Of a stretch of 18,109 nt of DNA, positions 1-6,942 are shown in pieces. Each line of letters opens with the position of its first letter. Positions within the stretch are counted from its first letter, which is position 1. Source of the DNA: Acidimicrobiia bacterium (lineage in GTDB: Bacteria; Actinomycetota; Acidimicrobiia; Acidimicrobiales; Ilumatobacteraceae); assembly GCA_010025655.1 (NCBI GenBank), contig RGSV01000002.1, forward strand, positions 1 to 18,109, written 5' to 3'. The notes under the pieces were generated by a model. The model had not been told where the DNA came from. It ran no database searches and worked only from the letters and a program-made list of their open reading frames with translations. The position numbers were made by a program, and so were the translations under genes.

Positions 1-86
1 TCGACCGACCTGAGCGCACCGAACGGCTTCCTAACGACTTGGCAGCGGTGCAGCGCTTTGTTGCGAGTGCAACCGCGACGCGGTAG
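1..86 (+). CDS. C-terminal end of an upstream gene (partial)
   Basis: One forward frame is open from the window edge (first full codon at base 3) to a TAG at 84-86 and gives about 27 residues ending in VASATATR. Third-position bases are mostly G or C, as in the genes that follow. The piece is too short to identify. In Mycobacterium the gene before rho is thrB (homoserine kinase), so that is a guess from gene order only; no ThrB motif is visible. A second frame (from base 1) is also open past this point, so even the reading frame is uncertain. Confidence 0.35.
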   Translation, partial: DRPERTERLPNDLAAVQRFVASATATR

Positions 87-89
87 GGT
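61..89 (+). promoter_or_regulatory. Possible rho promoter
   Basis: TTGCGA (61-66, four of six matches to TTGACA) and TAGGGT (84-89, fits the actinobacterial TANNNT -10 pattern) are separated by 17 bases. Transcription would begin near 96, at the foot of the hairpin at 96-112, giving rho a leader of about 115 bases. The -10 box overlaps the stop codon of the upstream gene. This is a pattern match only. Confidence 0.3.
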
Positions 90-95
90 AGAGGC

Positions 96-112
96 GCTCG
101 GTGTTGCCGAGC
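96..112 (+). other. Hairpin in the rho leader
   Basis: GCTCGG (96-101) and CCGAGC (107-112) form a perfect 6-bp GC-rich stem with a 5-base loop. No run of T follows, so it is not a standard intrinsic terminator. It lies 9 bases after the upstream stop codon and would be the first structure in a transcript starting near base 96. It could mark the end of the upstream gene, protect the 5' end, or take part in control of rho. Confidence 0.35.
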
Positions 113-131
113 ATGCCCCCGCAGTCTCGAC

Positions 132-170
132 TCTGACGCGCAAGCATCGATTCTGACGCGAAGCATCGTT
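132..170 (+). repeat. Imperfect 19-base tandem repeat before rho
   Basis: TCTGACGCGCAAGCATCG begins at 132, and TCTGACGCGAAGCATCG, the same motif minus one C, begins at 152. The two copies lie head to tail about 45 bases before the rho start codon, in the untranslated leader. They may be a duplicated protein- or RNA-binding site or a slippage product. Confidence 0.5.
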
Positions 171-211
171 GAAGGGCGCCGCATCATCGTGTCGCCCCGA
201 AAGAAGGAAAC

Positions 212-1864
212 GTGGCCGCACCGCAGCTTGGTCGAGCACAACTCGAAGAAAAAGATCGCGACGACCTCATCCAAATTGCCAAAGCACTCGGCCTGAAAGG
301 GGTCAGTGCGGCGAACAAAGCAGATCTCATCGCCAAAATCCTGGAGGAAACCATGGCCCCGCAGTCCGACGATAAACGCCAAGCATCCGCGAAGCCGCTC
401 GGTGCTGATGGCGAACCACTTGCTGATTGGGAAGTGGAACTCGCCGAGCACGAAGGTACGCCTATTGCCCCTGACGCCCGCGTGCGTGGTGGCGATCGTG
501 GTGACTCGCGCGGCGGTGACCGTGGCGATCGCGGCGATCGCGGTGACCGCGGCGAATCGCGCGGCGGCGACCGTGGCGACCGCAACTATCGCGACCGCAA
601 CTTCAACGATGGTGGCAATCGCAATCGCCGCCGCCGTGGACGCCGTCGTGGAGGCCCGCGCGACGACGGTCCGCAGGGTGACGATCGCTACGAGTTGGAG
701 ACCATTGAGGAGAATCAGCCGATGAGCAACGATCCCGTGCAAGTCGAGGGCTATCTCGACCTACGCGACGAGGGATACGGCTTCCTTCGACTCGGCGGCT
801 ATCTCGGCACGCGCAACGATGCGTATGTATCGGTGCGTTTCACGCGTCAATATGGTTTGCGCAAGGGTGACCACATCACCGGTTTGTCGCGACCCGCGGG
901 CCGCAACGAAAAGAACCCAGCGTTGCTCGAAGTGCACACCGTCAACGGTGAGAGCCCCGAAAAGGCACGTAATCGTAAGAAGTTCGAAGACCTAACGCCG
1001 CTCTTCCCCGATGAGAAGTTGGTGTTGTCATCGCTGGCCGACCCACTGAACATGACGGCACGCATCATCGACCTGATCTCGCCGATCGGTAAAGGTCAGC
1101 GCGGCATCATCGTGTCGCCACCGAAGGCCGGCAAGACCACGGTGATGAAGACCATCGCCACGAGCATCGAAAAGAACCACCCTGAGGTCAAGCTCATCGT
1201 GTTGCTCATCGACGAACGACCTGAAGAAGTCACTGACATGCGTCGCACCGTGAAGGGCGAAGTCATCGCATCGACATTCGATCGCCCCTCAGACGAACAC
1301 ACGCAAGTTGCTGAACTCGCCATCGAAAAGGCCAAGCGTATGGTCGAGGCAGGCGAAGACGTTGTGATCATCCTCGACGGCATCACGCGCTTGTCGCGCG
1401 CCTACAACCTGGCTGCGCCTGCAACTGGTCGCATCATGTCGGGTGGTATTGATGCGGGTGCGTTGTATCCGCCGAAGAAGTTCTTCGGCGCAGCCCGCAA
1501 TATCGAAGAGGGTGGCAGTCTCACGATTCTCGCCACGGCACTGGTGGAAACCAATAGCCGCATGGACGAAGCCATCTTCGAAGAGTTCAAAGGCACCGGC
1601 AACATGGAACTGCGCCTCGATCGCAGACTTGCCGAGCGACGCATCTATCCGGCGATTGACGTTGACGCCTCGAGCACTCGACACGAGGAACTGCTGTTTG
1701 ACCGTAAGCAGTTGCAGATGGTGTGGAAGCTGCGTCGCGTGTTGAGCGGTTTGGCCGCCGACGGCAATGCCGCACCGGGTCTCGAACTGCTCATCGACCG
1801 TTTGAAGTCGTTCAAGACGAACGACGAATTCCTCTCGGAGATCGCCAAGCAGCCAACGGCCTGA
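212..1864 (+). CDS. rho: Transcription termination factor Rho
   Basis: Hexameric RNA-dependent ATPase that loads on nascent RNA and ends transcription. Domains in order: Rho_N helical domain at residues 11-46; a disordered, very basic Arg/Gly/Asp-rich insertion at about 88-153; the OB-fold primary RNA-binding domain starting near 178 with [14 protein letters not shown]; and the RecA-like motor at about 260-545. The motor shows the Rho Walker A (PPKAGKTT, 303-310), [10 protein letters not shown] (331-340), Walker B (VVIILDG, 384-390) and the conserved stretch from [11 protein letters not shown] (420-430) to GTGNMEL (461-467). At 550 residues it is longer than E. coli Rho (419) because of the N-terminal insertion, as is usual in actinobacteria. 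The GTG start follows AGAAGGA (202-208) at a rather tight 3-base spacing; it is kept because it includes the whole Rho_N domain. A strongly placed internal ATG exists at residue 48. The next gene starts 1 base after the stop. Confidence 0.97.
   Translation: MAAPQLGRAQLEEKDRDDLIQIAKALGLKGVSAANKADLIAKILEETMAPQSDDKRQASAKPLGADGEPLADWEVELAEHEGTPIAPDARVRGGDRGDSRGGDRGDRGDRGDRGESRGGDRGDRNYRDRNFNDGGNRNRRRRGRRRGGPRDDGPQGDDRYELETIEENQPMSNDPVQVEGYLDLRDEGYGFLRLGGYLGTRNDAYVSVRFTRQYGLRKGDHITGLSRPAGRNEKNPALLEVHTVNGESPEKARNRKKFEDLTPLFPDEKLVLSSLADPLNMTARIIDLISPIGKGQRGIIVSPPKAGKTTVMKTIATSIEKNHPEVKLIVLLIDERPEEVTDMRRTVKGEVIASTFDRPSDEHTQVAELAIEKAKRMVEAGEDVVIILDGITRLSRAYNLAAPATGRIMSGGIDAGALYPPKKFFGAARNIEEGGSLTILATALVETNSRMDEAIFEEFKGTGNMELRLDRRLAERRIYPAIDVDASSTRHEELLFDRKQLQMVWKLRRVLSGLAADGNAAPGLELLIDRLKSFKTNDEFLSEIAKQPTA
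343..355 (+). promoter_or_regulatory. Strong internal ribosome binding site and in-frame ATG inside rho
   Basis: GGAGG (343-347) lies 5 bases before an in-frame ATG (353-355, residue 48 of Rho). This is a better site than the one at the annotated GTG start. Initiation here would give a 503-residue Rho without the Rho_N helical domain but with the RG-rich insertion and the whole motor. Whether ribosomes use it is not known from sequence; the codons also encode the conserved end of Rho_N (LEE), so the match may be coincidental. Confidence 0.4.
485..583 (+). repeat. In-frame tandem repeats encoding the Rho RGGDRGD tract
   Basis: Residues 92-124 of Rho are built from repeats of (R)GGDRGD and DRG units, with two longer copies of SRGGDRGDR at 99-107 and 116-124. 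The DNA repeats are correspondingly short and GC-rich, including two GCGATCGC palindromes. Such tracts change length by slippage and are expected to vary between strains. Confidence 0.85.
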
Positions 1865-1865
1865 C

Positions 1866-2903
1866 GTGAGCGACACGGCTCGCGAATCGGCAACACGTGA
1901 GCGCACCGTTGCTCGCGCGATGTTGTGGGCTGCGATTCGGGCATCAGATACTGATGCGACCGAGGCAACCGACGTTGACCTTGGGCGGTTCGTAGGCCTC
2001 CGCACTGCCGACGCTTTGTGGTTGGCTGCCCGACCTCTGACGGCAGACCCGGGCACCGCAACACCGAGTGCCACCGGCGTGCTCGGCACGGCGTTGACCA
2101 TGGTGGCGCAGTCGCACTTACGCAACGCATCTCCAATCGCCCGGGTGACGATTATCGGCGAGGCCGAGTCGCTCGGAGTCGTAGCGCGACAGGCGGCATA
2201 TTTCCCGCTAGATATCGAGATTTGTGCGCTCAGTGGTACGAAGCTCACCGCAGTGACACCTGCACCCCACTTGGTGCGACGTGAGCCCGCAGCTGCACAT
2301 CTCGAACTTGGCAACACCGTTCGCACTGCGGGTGCTGACGTCGTGATCGAACACGGTGTGGTTGCAGGTGAAGTGCAGGGTCTCGAAGTTGCCCGCGTGA
2401 TTGATGAAAACGGCGTCGCTCGTCTGCGCATCGGCGTTGGGTCACACGATCGCGAGACGTTTCGCATGTTGCACGGCGATGACGCTGGTGTAGACCAACT
2501 GCGTGGCGTCGTTACGCACGTGGCGCAACACCGCGCAGCGGGGGCGCCGGCGCATCCACTGAATCGGCTTGCCCCCGAGCGAGCCCTGCGGGCTGCAGTG
2601 GTGGCAGACCCGGCTTGCATTGCCGCCCGGGTTGTGCGCATTGCCGAGCCACCCGTACCGCGCGCAAACTTGAAGGACTCTGTGCCGTGTGCGGCGATCG
2701 CCCAGATGATTGATGGCGACGAAGCGGTAGTGGTGTTCACTGCCGGGGTGATGGTTGATGCCGTGCCATTTGCCGCCGATGCTCGAGACCGGCTCAATGC
2801 AGGTGCGCGACTGTTGATCGTCGCCGACTCACGCAACGTGTTGCCCACTCAGCAACGACTTGCGGCGATGCTGTCGCAGCCCGCCACGTTCGTGTCGGCG
2901 TAA
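1866..2903 (+). CDS. Conserved-looking protein of unknown function between rho and prfA
   Basis: I do not recognise this 345-residue protein. It is soluble, with no signal peptide or membrane segment. The N-terminus (1-70) is poor in motifs. Residues 90-130 look like an alternating strand/helix fold (RVTIIGEAESLGVVARQ). The most motif-like stretch is about 158-178, VVIEHGVVAGEVQGLEVARV, followed by GVGSHDRE (190-197). HPLNRLAPERALR (230-242) and PPVPRANLKD (262-271) precede another strand/helix region with EAVVVFTAG (286-294), VPFAADAR (300-307) and LLIVAD (316-321). These charged and Gly/Pro motifs look selected. Base 1866 is a GTG, 1 base after the rho stop, with no good ribosome site, so translation is probably coupled to rho; an ATG at 1920 (residue 19) is an alternative. 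It sits where mycobacteria have rpmE, but it is far too long to be L31 and lacks its Cys pattern. A role in transcription or translation is inferred from neighbours only. Confidence 0.85.
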   Translation: MSDTARESATRERTVARAMLWAAIRASDTDATEATDVDLGRFVGLRTADALWLAARPLTADPGTATPSATGVLGTALTMVAQSHLRNASPIARVTIIGEAESLGVVARQAAYFPLDIEICALSGTKLTAVTPAPHLVRREPAAAHLELGNTVRTAGADVVIEHGVVAGEVQGLEVARVIDENGVARLRIGVGSHDRETFRMLHGDDAGVDQLRGVVTHVAQHRAAGAPAHPLNRLAPERALRAAVVADPACIAARVVRIAEPPVPRANLKDSVPCAAIAQMIDGDEAVVVFTAGVMVDAVPFAADARDRLNAGARLLIVADSRNVLPTQQRLAAMLSQPATFVSA

Positions 2904-2906
2904 CCT
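2901..2906 (+). promoter_or_regulatory. Possible -10 box of a leaderless prfA transcript
   Basis: TAACCT matches TANNNT and ends 7 bases before the GTG start of prfA, the spacing expected if transcription begins at the start codon itself. prfA has no clear Shine-Dalgarno site. The box includes the TAA stop of the upstream gene. No convincing -35 box is seen. Confidence 0.3.
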
Positions 2907-2913
2907 TTACGCC

Positions 2914-3987
2914 GTGCTCGCGAAACTTGACGCCATCGTGGCGGATTTCGAGCAACTCGAAGCCAGCCTCGCCAGCCCCGAGGTGCTGGGCGATCAGCGC
3001 AAACTGCGTGACGCCTCGCGCCGCTACAAGCAGATGGGGCCGCTCATCGAATGCATTCGCAAGTATCGCGCCACGACGGGAGACGTCGAGGTGGCGCGCG
3101 AATTGCTCGAGTCAGCCTCGGCCGACGAGCGACCCTCATTGCAAGCCGAGTTAGACGCCGGCACGGCCGAATTGGTACGACTTGAAGACGAGCTCAAGGT
3201 TCTGCTGATTCCACCTGATCCGAACGACGGCAAGAACGTGATCGTCGAGTTTCGCGGAGCAGAGGGCGGCGAAGAAGCCAATCTCTTTGCCGGAGAGTTG
3301 CTCGAGATGTATCGCGCGTGGTCGGTGCGCAACGGCTGGACTTTCGATGTGATGGCCTACGACCGTTCGCCGATGGGCGGAGTGAATCAAGCAACGGTGC
3401 TGATGAAGGGTGAGACCGTGTGGCGCCGCATGCGCTTTGAGGGCGGCCCGCACCGCGTGCAACGAGTGCCGGTCACCGAGAACGCCGGTCGCATTCACAC
3501 ATCGTCAGCCACCGTCACGGTGATGCCCGAGGCCGAAGAAGTCGATATCCACATCGATGAAAAAGACCTGGAGATCGACGTCTATCGCTCGGGTGGCCCT
3601 GGTGGCCAGAGCGTGAACACCACCGACTCTGCAGTGCGCATCACCCACAAACCGACCGGAGTCGTTGTGGCGATGCAAGACGAGCGCAGTCAATTGCAGA
3701 ATCGCATCAAAGCAATGCAGGTGCTGCGCACGCGACTGTTGCAGCGCAAGCAAGAAGAGCACGAAGCCAAGATGTCGGCCGAGCGCCGCGCCCAGGTGGG
3801 CAAGGGTGGTCGCGGTGAGAAGATTCGCACCTACAACTACAAAGAGAATCGCATCACCGACCACCGCATCGGCTTCACGCTGTATCAACTGCAAGACGTA
3901 CTGGCCGGCAATCTCGACCCCGTGGTCGACGCGCTGACGCTTGAGTACCAAGCCGAGCAGTTGGCGAAGGAAATCGGAGCGGAGTGA
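2914..3987 (+). CDS. prfA: Peptide chain release factor 1 (RF1)
   Basis: RF1 reads UAA and UAG stop codons in the ribosomal A site and triggers release of the finished peptide. The codon-reading tripeptide is PVT (186-188) in [18 protein letters not shown], the RF1-type PxT rather than the SPF of RF2. The catalytic GGQ is at 230-232 in [16 protein letters not shown], and its Gln is the target of PrmC. The N-terminal coiled-coil domain covers about 1-100. I chose the GTG at 2914 because it gives [16 protein letters not shown] and 357 residues, close to the usual 360. A longer in-frame start at 2860 would add 18 Arg/Cys-rich residues that overlap the previous gene and do not fit the family. The start has no clear ribosome site; it lies 10 bases after the previous stop, and a TAACCT box sits 7 bases upstream. 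The stop overlaps the prmC start. Confidence 0.97.
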   Translation: MLAKLDAIVADFEQLEASLASPEVLGDQRKLRDASRRYKQMGPLIECIRKYRATTGDVEVARELLESASADERPSLQAELDAGTAELVRLEDELKVLLIPPDPNDGKNVIVEFRGAEGGEEANLFAGELLEMYRAWSVRNGWTFDVMAYDRSPMGGVNQATVLMKGETVWRRMRFEGGPHRVQRVPVTENAGRIHTSSATVTVMPEAEEVDIHIDEKDLEIDVYRSGGPGGQSVNTTDSAVRITHKPTGVVVAMQDERSQLQNRIKAMQVLRTRLLQRKQEEHEAKMSAERRAQVGKGGRGEKIRTYNYKENRITDHRIGFTLYQLQDVLAGNLDPVVDALTLEYQAEQLAKEIGAE

Positions 3988-4029
3988 GCGACGCGCCGGA
4001 GGTGCACGGCCGCGGAGTGAGCGACGCGC
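3979..4029 (+). repeat. 18-base direct repeat duplicating the prmC start region
   Basis: The same 18 bases (GCGGAGTGAGCGACGCGC) occur at 3979-3996 and 4012-4029, exactly 33 bases (11 codons) apart. Each copy contains a GTG followed by codons for Ser-Asp-Ala, in the same frame. The first copy also holds the last codons and stop of prfA. The exact in-frame duplication provides two equivalent start sites for prmC. Confidence 0.85.
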
Positions 4030-4868
4030 TGGTGTGGCGCGAGGTGCTGGCCGACGCCGAGGCAGCACTCGGTAGTGCGCGCGATGCTCGACTGCTTTGC
4101 GAACATGCCGCTGGCCTCAGCGCTAGCGAGTTTGCTGCTGCACTTGGCGAACCTGTCACACAGCGAATGGCTCTGCATCTGCACGAAATGATTCGTCGCC
4201 GACTGACGGGCGAGCCTGTGCAATACGTGATGGGTCGCTGGGCGTTTCGTCATCTCGACTTGTTGGTTGATCGACGGGTGCTGATTCCACGCCCTGAAAC
4301 CGAGCAGGTGGCACAGGTGGCGTTGCAGTTTGCGCGCGCCGCTACACCACGCGTCGTCGTCGACCTTGGCACTGGAAGCGGAGCCATCGGCTTGTCGCTC
4401 GCTCACGAATTGCCACTTGACCACACCACGGTGTGGATGACCGATGCGTCATCCGACGCACTCGACGTTGCGCGAGCAAATGCGGCGGGTCTTGGGCGTG
4501 CGGCTGCCAACGTGCGCATCGCCGAGGGCAAGTGGTATGCAGCGTTACCGATGGCGTTGCGTGAGACCGTCGACGTGGTGGTGTCGAACCCCCCGTATAT
4601 CGCAAATAACGATCCCGAGACGCAGCCCGATGTTGTTGCACACGAACCCCACGAGGCATTGTTCGCCGGCGATGACGGGCTCGCTGCGTTACGTGTCGTC
4701 GTGGGCGAGTCGTGTGAGTGGTTGCGACCTGGTGGCGTGCTGGTGGTGGAAATCGGCCATCAACAAGGTGCCGCAGTGCGTGCGATGTCTGAGGCAGTAG
4801 GTCTGCGAGACATTGCAGTGTTGCGCGACCATGCAGGTCGTGAGCGCATCGTCACGGCGCGACGCTGA
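3984..4868 (+). CDS. prmC: Release factor glutamine methyltransferase PrmC (HemK)
   Basis: SAM-dependent enzyme that N5-methylates the glutamine of the GGQ loop in RF1 and RF2, which raises release activity. The N-terminal helical substrate-binding domain covers about 14-100, with GEPVQY (76-81). IPRPETE (101-107) marks the entry to the Rossmann methyltransferase domain. The SAM-binding loop is [16 protein letters not shown] (125-140), and the catalytic NPPY is at 202-205. At 294 residues it is slightly long. The first GTG overlaps the prfA stop (GTGA), consistent with coupled translation of RF1 and its modifying enzyme. Because the start region is duplicated, GTG codons at 4002 and 4017 are also possible; the one at 4017 would give 283 residues, has GGAGG 14 bases upstream, and looks equally good. 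The old name HemK (haem synthesis) reflects a superseded assignment. Confidence 0.95.
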   Translation: MSDAPEVHGRGVSDALVWREVLADAEAALGSARDARLLCEHAAGLSASEFAAALGEPVTQRMALHLHEMIRRRLTGEPVQYVMGRWAFRHLDLLVDRRVLIPRPETEQVAQVALQFARAATPRVVVDLGTGSGAIGLSLAHELPLDHTTVWMTDASSDALDVARANAAGLGRAAANVRIAEGKWYAALPMALRETVDVVVSNPPYIANNDPETQPDVVAHEPHEALFAGDDGLAALRVVVGESCEWLRPGGVLVVEIGHQQGAAVRAMSEAVGLRDIAVLRDHAGRERIVTARR

Positions 4869-4885
4869 GCGCTCTGCGCTCGTCG
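4860..4885. terminator. Hairpin between convergent prmC and the thiolase-like gene
   Basis: GAGCGC (4867-4872) and GCGCTC (4876-4881) form a perfect stem with a 3-base loop. CGAC (4860-4863) and GTCG (4882-4885) can extend it across a 3-base bulge. It spans the prmC stop codon and sits in the 36-base gap between two genes that end toward each other, where a two-way terminator would be useful. There is no T-run on either strand, so it is not a textbook intrinsic terminator. Confidence 0.4.
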
Positions 4886-4904
4886 GGGTGGCGCGCCGCT
4901 GTGA

Positions 4905-6407
4905 CTAAGCCGACTCGAGCTCTCCACTGCGACGCAGCACCACGCGCCGCCCAACTTGTTCGTCAGTCACAAAGTCTCGCGCGACAGTTGCGTCGGCGAC
5001 ATTCACCCAAGCGCGACGGCCGTCGGCAAGCAGAGTGGCGGCAATCAGTCGTTCGGGCTCGCCGCCGCGGTCATGCATCACGGTGTAGGCCTCAATAGTC
5101 GCTGCACCTCGGGCATCGTCACCGGTGGCGAGTTGCCGTGCTGGCAGGGCATCGATTGCGGCTTGGGGTGACTCGTGGAGAAAACCGTTCGGCGGCGGAG
5201 TGGTCGCATACACACCGAATGCGTGCTTGGTGGCGTAACCGCCGTTGGCCCAGATAAATGCGTGATCATCCGGTGATTCACGCAGGCGCATCATCGCGGT
5301 GGCGATGGCGTGCATCACGTAGTTGTTCCACGGTCCACCTGCGAACGACAAGCCGCCGGTGAGGGTGAGCTGTCGAGTGAGGTCGAGCCCGAGTGATGCC
5401 GCACCAAGTTGCACCGCCGAAGGGAAACATGAGTACAGGTCGATCTGCGCGATGTCGTCGATGCCGAGCCCCGCCAACTGCAACGCTCGTTGACCACCGA
5501 GTCGTATCGCCGGAGTTTCGGCAAACGACCAGCGGTTTGATACGAATTGGTGTTCATGACAGTCGGCTCCCGCCCAAGGGAAGACCCACCGATCGCGCGG
5601 CACGCCGAGTGCCATGGCTCGTTCTGCCGAACACATCACCACCGCGGCCGCGAGGTTGACCTGGTTGTTTGAGTTCATCACCTTGCGGTACGGCAGACCG
5701 ATCATGCGATTGTCGGGTGAAACAGTGAGCACTTGGTCTGCAGACAGCGGAGTTTGCAGCCACGCGTAGGGGTTGCTAGCAGCAACAGCGCTGAAGCGCG
5801 ACCACAACTCGGCGATGCGACGTTCGTGACTGGTCACACTGCGGCCTGCTGCGGCACGAAGCGCTGATTCGAACATCGGGTAGTGCTGCACCGGCAGCAT
5901 GATGCCGAGGCGCTGCTCTTCGTCGTTAAGCAAAGCGAGATCTTCGACGATGTTCTCAGCTGCGGGCACACGTTCGGTATCAGTCGTCTTGGTGTTCGGG
6001 TCAGGCCACGGCAGAGCACTTGCGTCTTTCACTACCGAGCGTGTGCGCGCACATTCGCCGCCGGCCAGCACCACGAGTTCGACCTCGCCGGCAGCAATCT
6101 GCCGAGCGGTGAGGTTCACCAGCGACTGCGGCATGTTGCCACCGTGCGGTGTCGTGCCGTATTGCTTCGCGGTGATGCCGCAGGCTGATGCCAGCGCATG
6201 AGCGGTATTCGTGTACTTCCACGACAGCAAACGCACCACGCGCACCGAGTCGACCTGCGTCGGGGCGGTGATGGCAGCGTCACTGAACGCTGCAGTGACC
6301 GCCTCAGCCATGAGCGCAACCGGGTGTTTGGCTGTCGCAGGCTGGGTGTCGCGGTCGAGCGCTTGACCCGCGCCAATCAGCACCGGCGTGCGCGGGTCGA
6401 GTGACAT
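4905..6407 (-). CDS. Thiolase-like protein (TLP1/SCP2-thiolase family) lacking the nucleophilic Cys
   Basis: The protein has the thiolase fold: PRTPVLIGAGQ at 5-15, LVVLAGGECARTR (111-123), IDLYSCFPSAV (322-332) and GGLSFAGGPWNNYVMH (351-366). Residues after about 400 form an extra C-terminal domain like that of mycobacterial thiolase-like protein type 1. At the place of the usual acyl-carrying Cys (NxxCxSG) it reads GGNMPQSLVN (89-98), with no Cys. True thiolase chemistry is therefore doubtful; TLP1 members are thought to bind CoA esters without normal thiolase activity. I chose the ATG at 6407 (500 residues); a TTG at 6458 would add 17 residues with no family support and overlap rpiB. There is no Shine-Dalgarno site; TAGCGT lies 7 bases upstream, hinting at a leaderless mRNA. 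It is the only reverse-strand gene here and sits where mycobacteria carry sua5/tsaC. Annotations such as acetyl-CoA acetyltransferase would overstate what is known. Confidence 0.88.
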   Translation of the reverse strand: MSLDPRTPVLIGAGQALDRDTQPATAKHPVALMAEAVTAAFSDAAITAPTQVDSVRVVRLLSWKYTNTAHALASACGITAKQYGTTPHGGNMPQSLVNLTARQIAAGEVELVVLAGGECARTRSVVKDASALPWPDPNTKTTDTERVPAAENIVEDLALLNDEEQRLGIMLPVQHYPMFESALRAAAGRSVTSHERRIAELWSRFSAVAASNPYAWLQTPLSADQVLTVSPDNRMIGLPYRKVMNSNNQVNLAAAVVMCSAERAMALGVPRDRWVFPWAGADCHEHQFVSNRWSFAETPAIRLGGQRALQLAGLGIDDIAQIDLYSCFPSAVQLGAASLGLDLTRQLTLTGGLSFAGGPWNNYVMHAIATAMMRLRESPDDHAFIWANGGYATKHAFGVYATTPPPNGFLHESPQAAIDALPARQLATGDDARGAATIEAYTVMHDRGGEPERLIAATLLADGRRAWVNVADATVARDFVTDEQVGRRVVLRRSGELESA

Positions 6408-6457
6408 GTCGCCAACGCTACGCAGCGACGCAGCGTTGAGCCGTAGGCTGGCGCTCA
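6408..6457. promoter_or_regulatory. Divergent promoter/operator region of the thiolase-like gene and rpiB
   Basis: These 50 bases separate two outward-facing ATGs. A forward TAGGCT (6444-6449) lies 8 bases before the rpiB ATG, and a reverse TAGCGT (complement of 6415-6420) lies 7 bases before the thiolase-like ATG. Both fit TANNNT boxes of leaderless transcripts. The spacer also holds an inverted repeat CAACGCT (6413-6419)/AGCGTTG (6432-6438), a second one TTGAGC (6436-6441)/GCTCAA (6453-6458, ending in the A of the rpiB start codon), and a perfect tandem copy of ACGCAGCG (6420-6427, 6428-6435). No clear -35 boxes are seen. A shared operator is plausible but unproven. Confidence 0.4.
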
Positions 6458-6937
6458 ATGAGTCGCGTCGGGGCTAAGCGCATTGCCATCGCCTCCGATC
6501 ATGCAGGTTTCGAACTCAAGTCGTACCTCATTGCATTGCTCGAATCGCAGGGTTATCGCGTCGAGGACTACGGCACACATTCGACCGAAGCCACCGACTA
6601 TCCGCACCTGTGTGCAGCAGCAGCACGGGCCGTGCGCGATGCCAAGGCCGATGTTGGCATAGTGCTCGGCGGCAGCGGTCAAGGCGAGCAGATTGCCGCC
6701 AACAAGGTGCGCGGCATACGTGCGGCATTGTGTAATGACCTGTGGTTGGCAGAGATGGCGCGTTCGCACAACGACGCCAACGTGTTGTCGATGGGTGGTC
6801 GTGTTGTGACACCCGAACTTGCTGAACAAATCGTCAAGAAATTTCTCGAAACACCATTTGAGGGCGGAAGACACGCGCGCCGTGTGGGACAATTGTCGGA
6901 TATTGAAGCCGAAGAATCTGCGCTTCACGAAAGCTAG
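6458..6937 (+). CDS. rpiB: Ribose-5-phosphate isomerase B
   Basis: Cytosolic enzyme of the non-oxidative pentose phosphate pathway that interconverts ribose 5-phosphate and ribulose 5-phosphate. The RpiB/LacAB fold is clear: [13 protein letters not shown] (9-21), [21 protein letters not shown] (64-84), [13 protein letters not shown] (103-115) and an Arg-rich phosphate-binding end (HARRVGQL, 139-146). The loop reads GSGQGEQ, as in M. tuberculosis RpiB (GSGNGEQ), not the CGTG loop of E. coli. The catalytic base is therefore expected to be Glu77 rather than a Cys. The length of 159 residues is normal. No Shine-Dalgarno site precedes the ATG; a TAGGCT box 8 bases upstream suggests a leaderless start. 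glyA begins 5 bases after the stop. Confidence 0.96.
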   Translation: MSRVGAKRIAIASDHAGFELKSYLIALLESQGYRVEDYGTHSTEATDYPHLCAAAARAVRDAKADVGIVLGGSGQGEQIAANKVRGIRAALCNDLWLAEMARSHNDANVLSMGGRVVTPELAEQIVKKFLETPFEGGRHARRVGQLSDIEAEESALHES

Positions 6938-6942
6938 GTCCC

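Noticed and set aside
510-545. GCGATCGC palindromes resembling cyanobacterial HIP1 sites
   Set aside because: They arise from the in-frame GDRGD repeat codons of rho and are not spread through the window.
1289-2848. Long reverse-strand open frame (519 codons) opposite rho and the unknown gene
   Set aside because: It runs antisense across two forward genes and gives a low-complexity Arg/Ser/Ala/Thr-rich product with no recognisable domain. Such frames are common opposite GC-rich codons.
2860-2913. N-terminally extended RF1
   Set aside because: The 18 extra residues (Arg/Cys-rich) overlap the previous gene in another frame and are absent from the usual RF1 length; the GTG at 2914 fits the family.
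4905-6458. Longer thiolase-like start (TTG at 6458)
   Set aside because: It adds 17 residues without family support, overlaps the first base of rpiB, and is less likely than the ATG at 6407 with its TAGCGT box.
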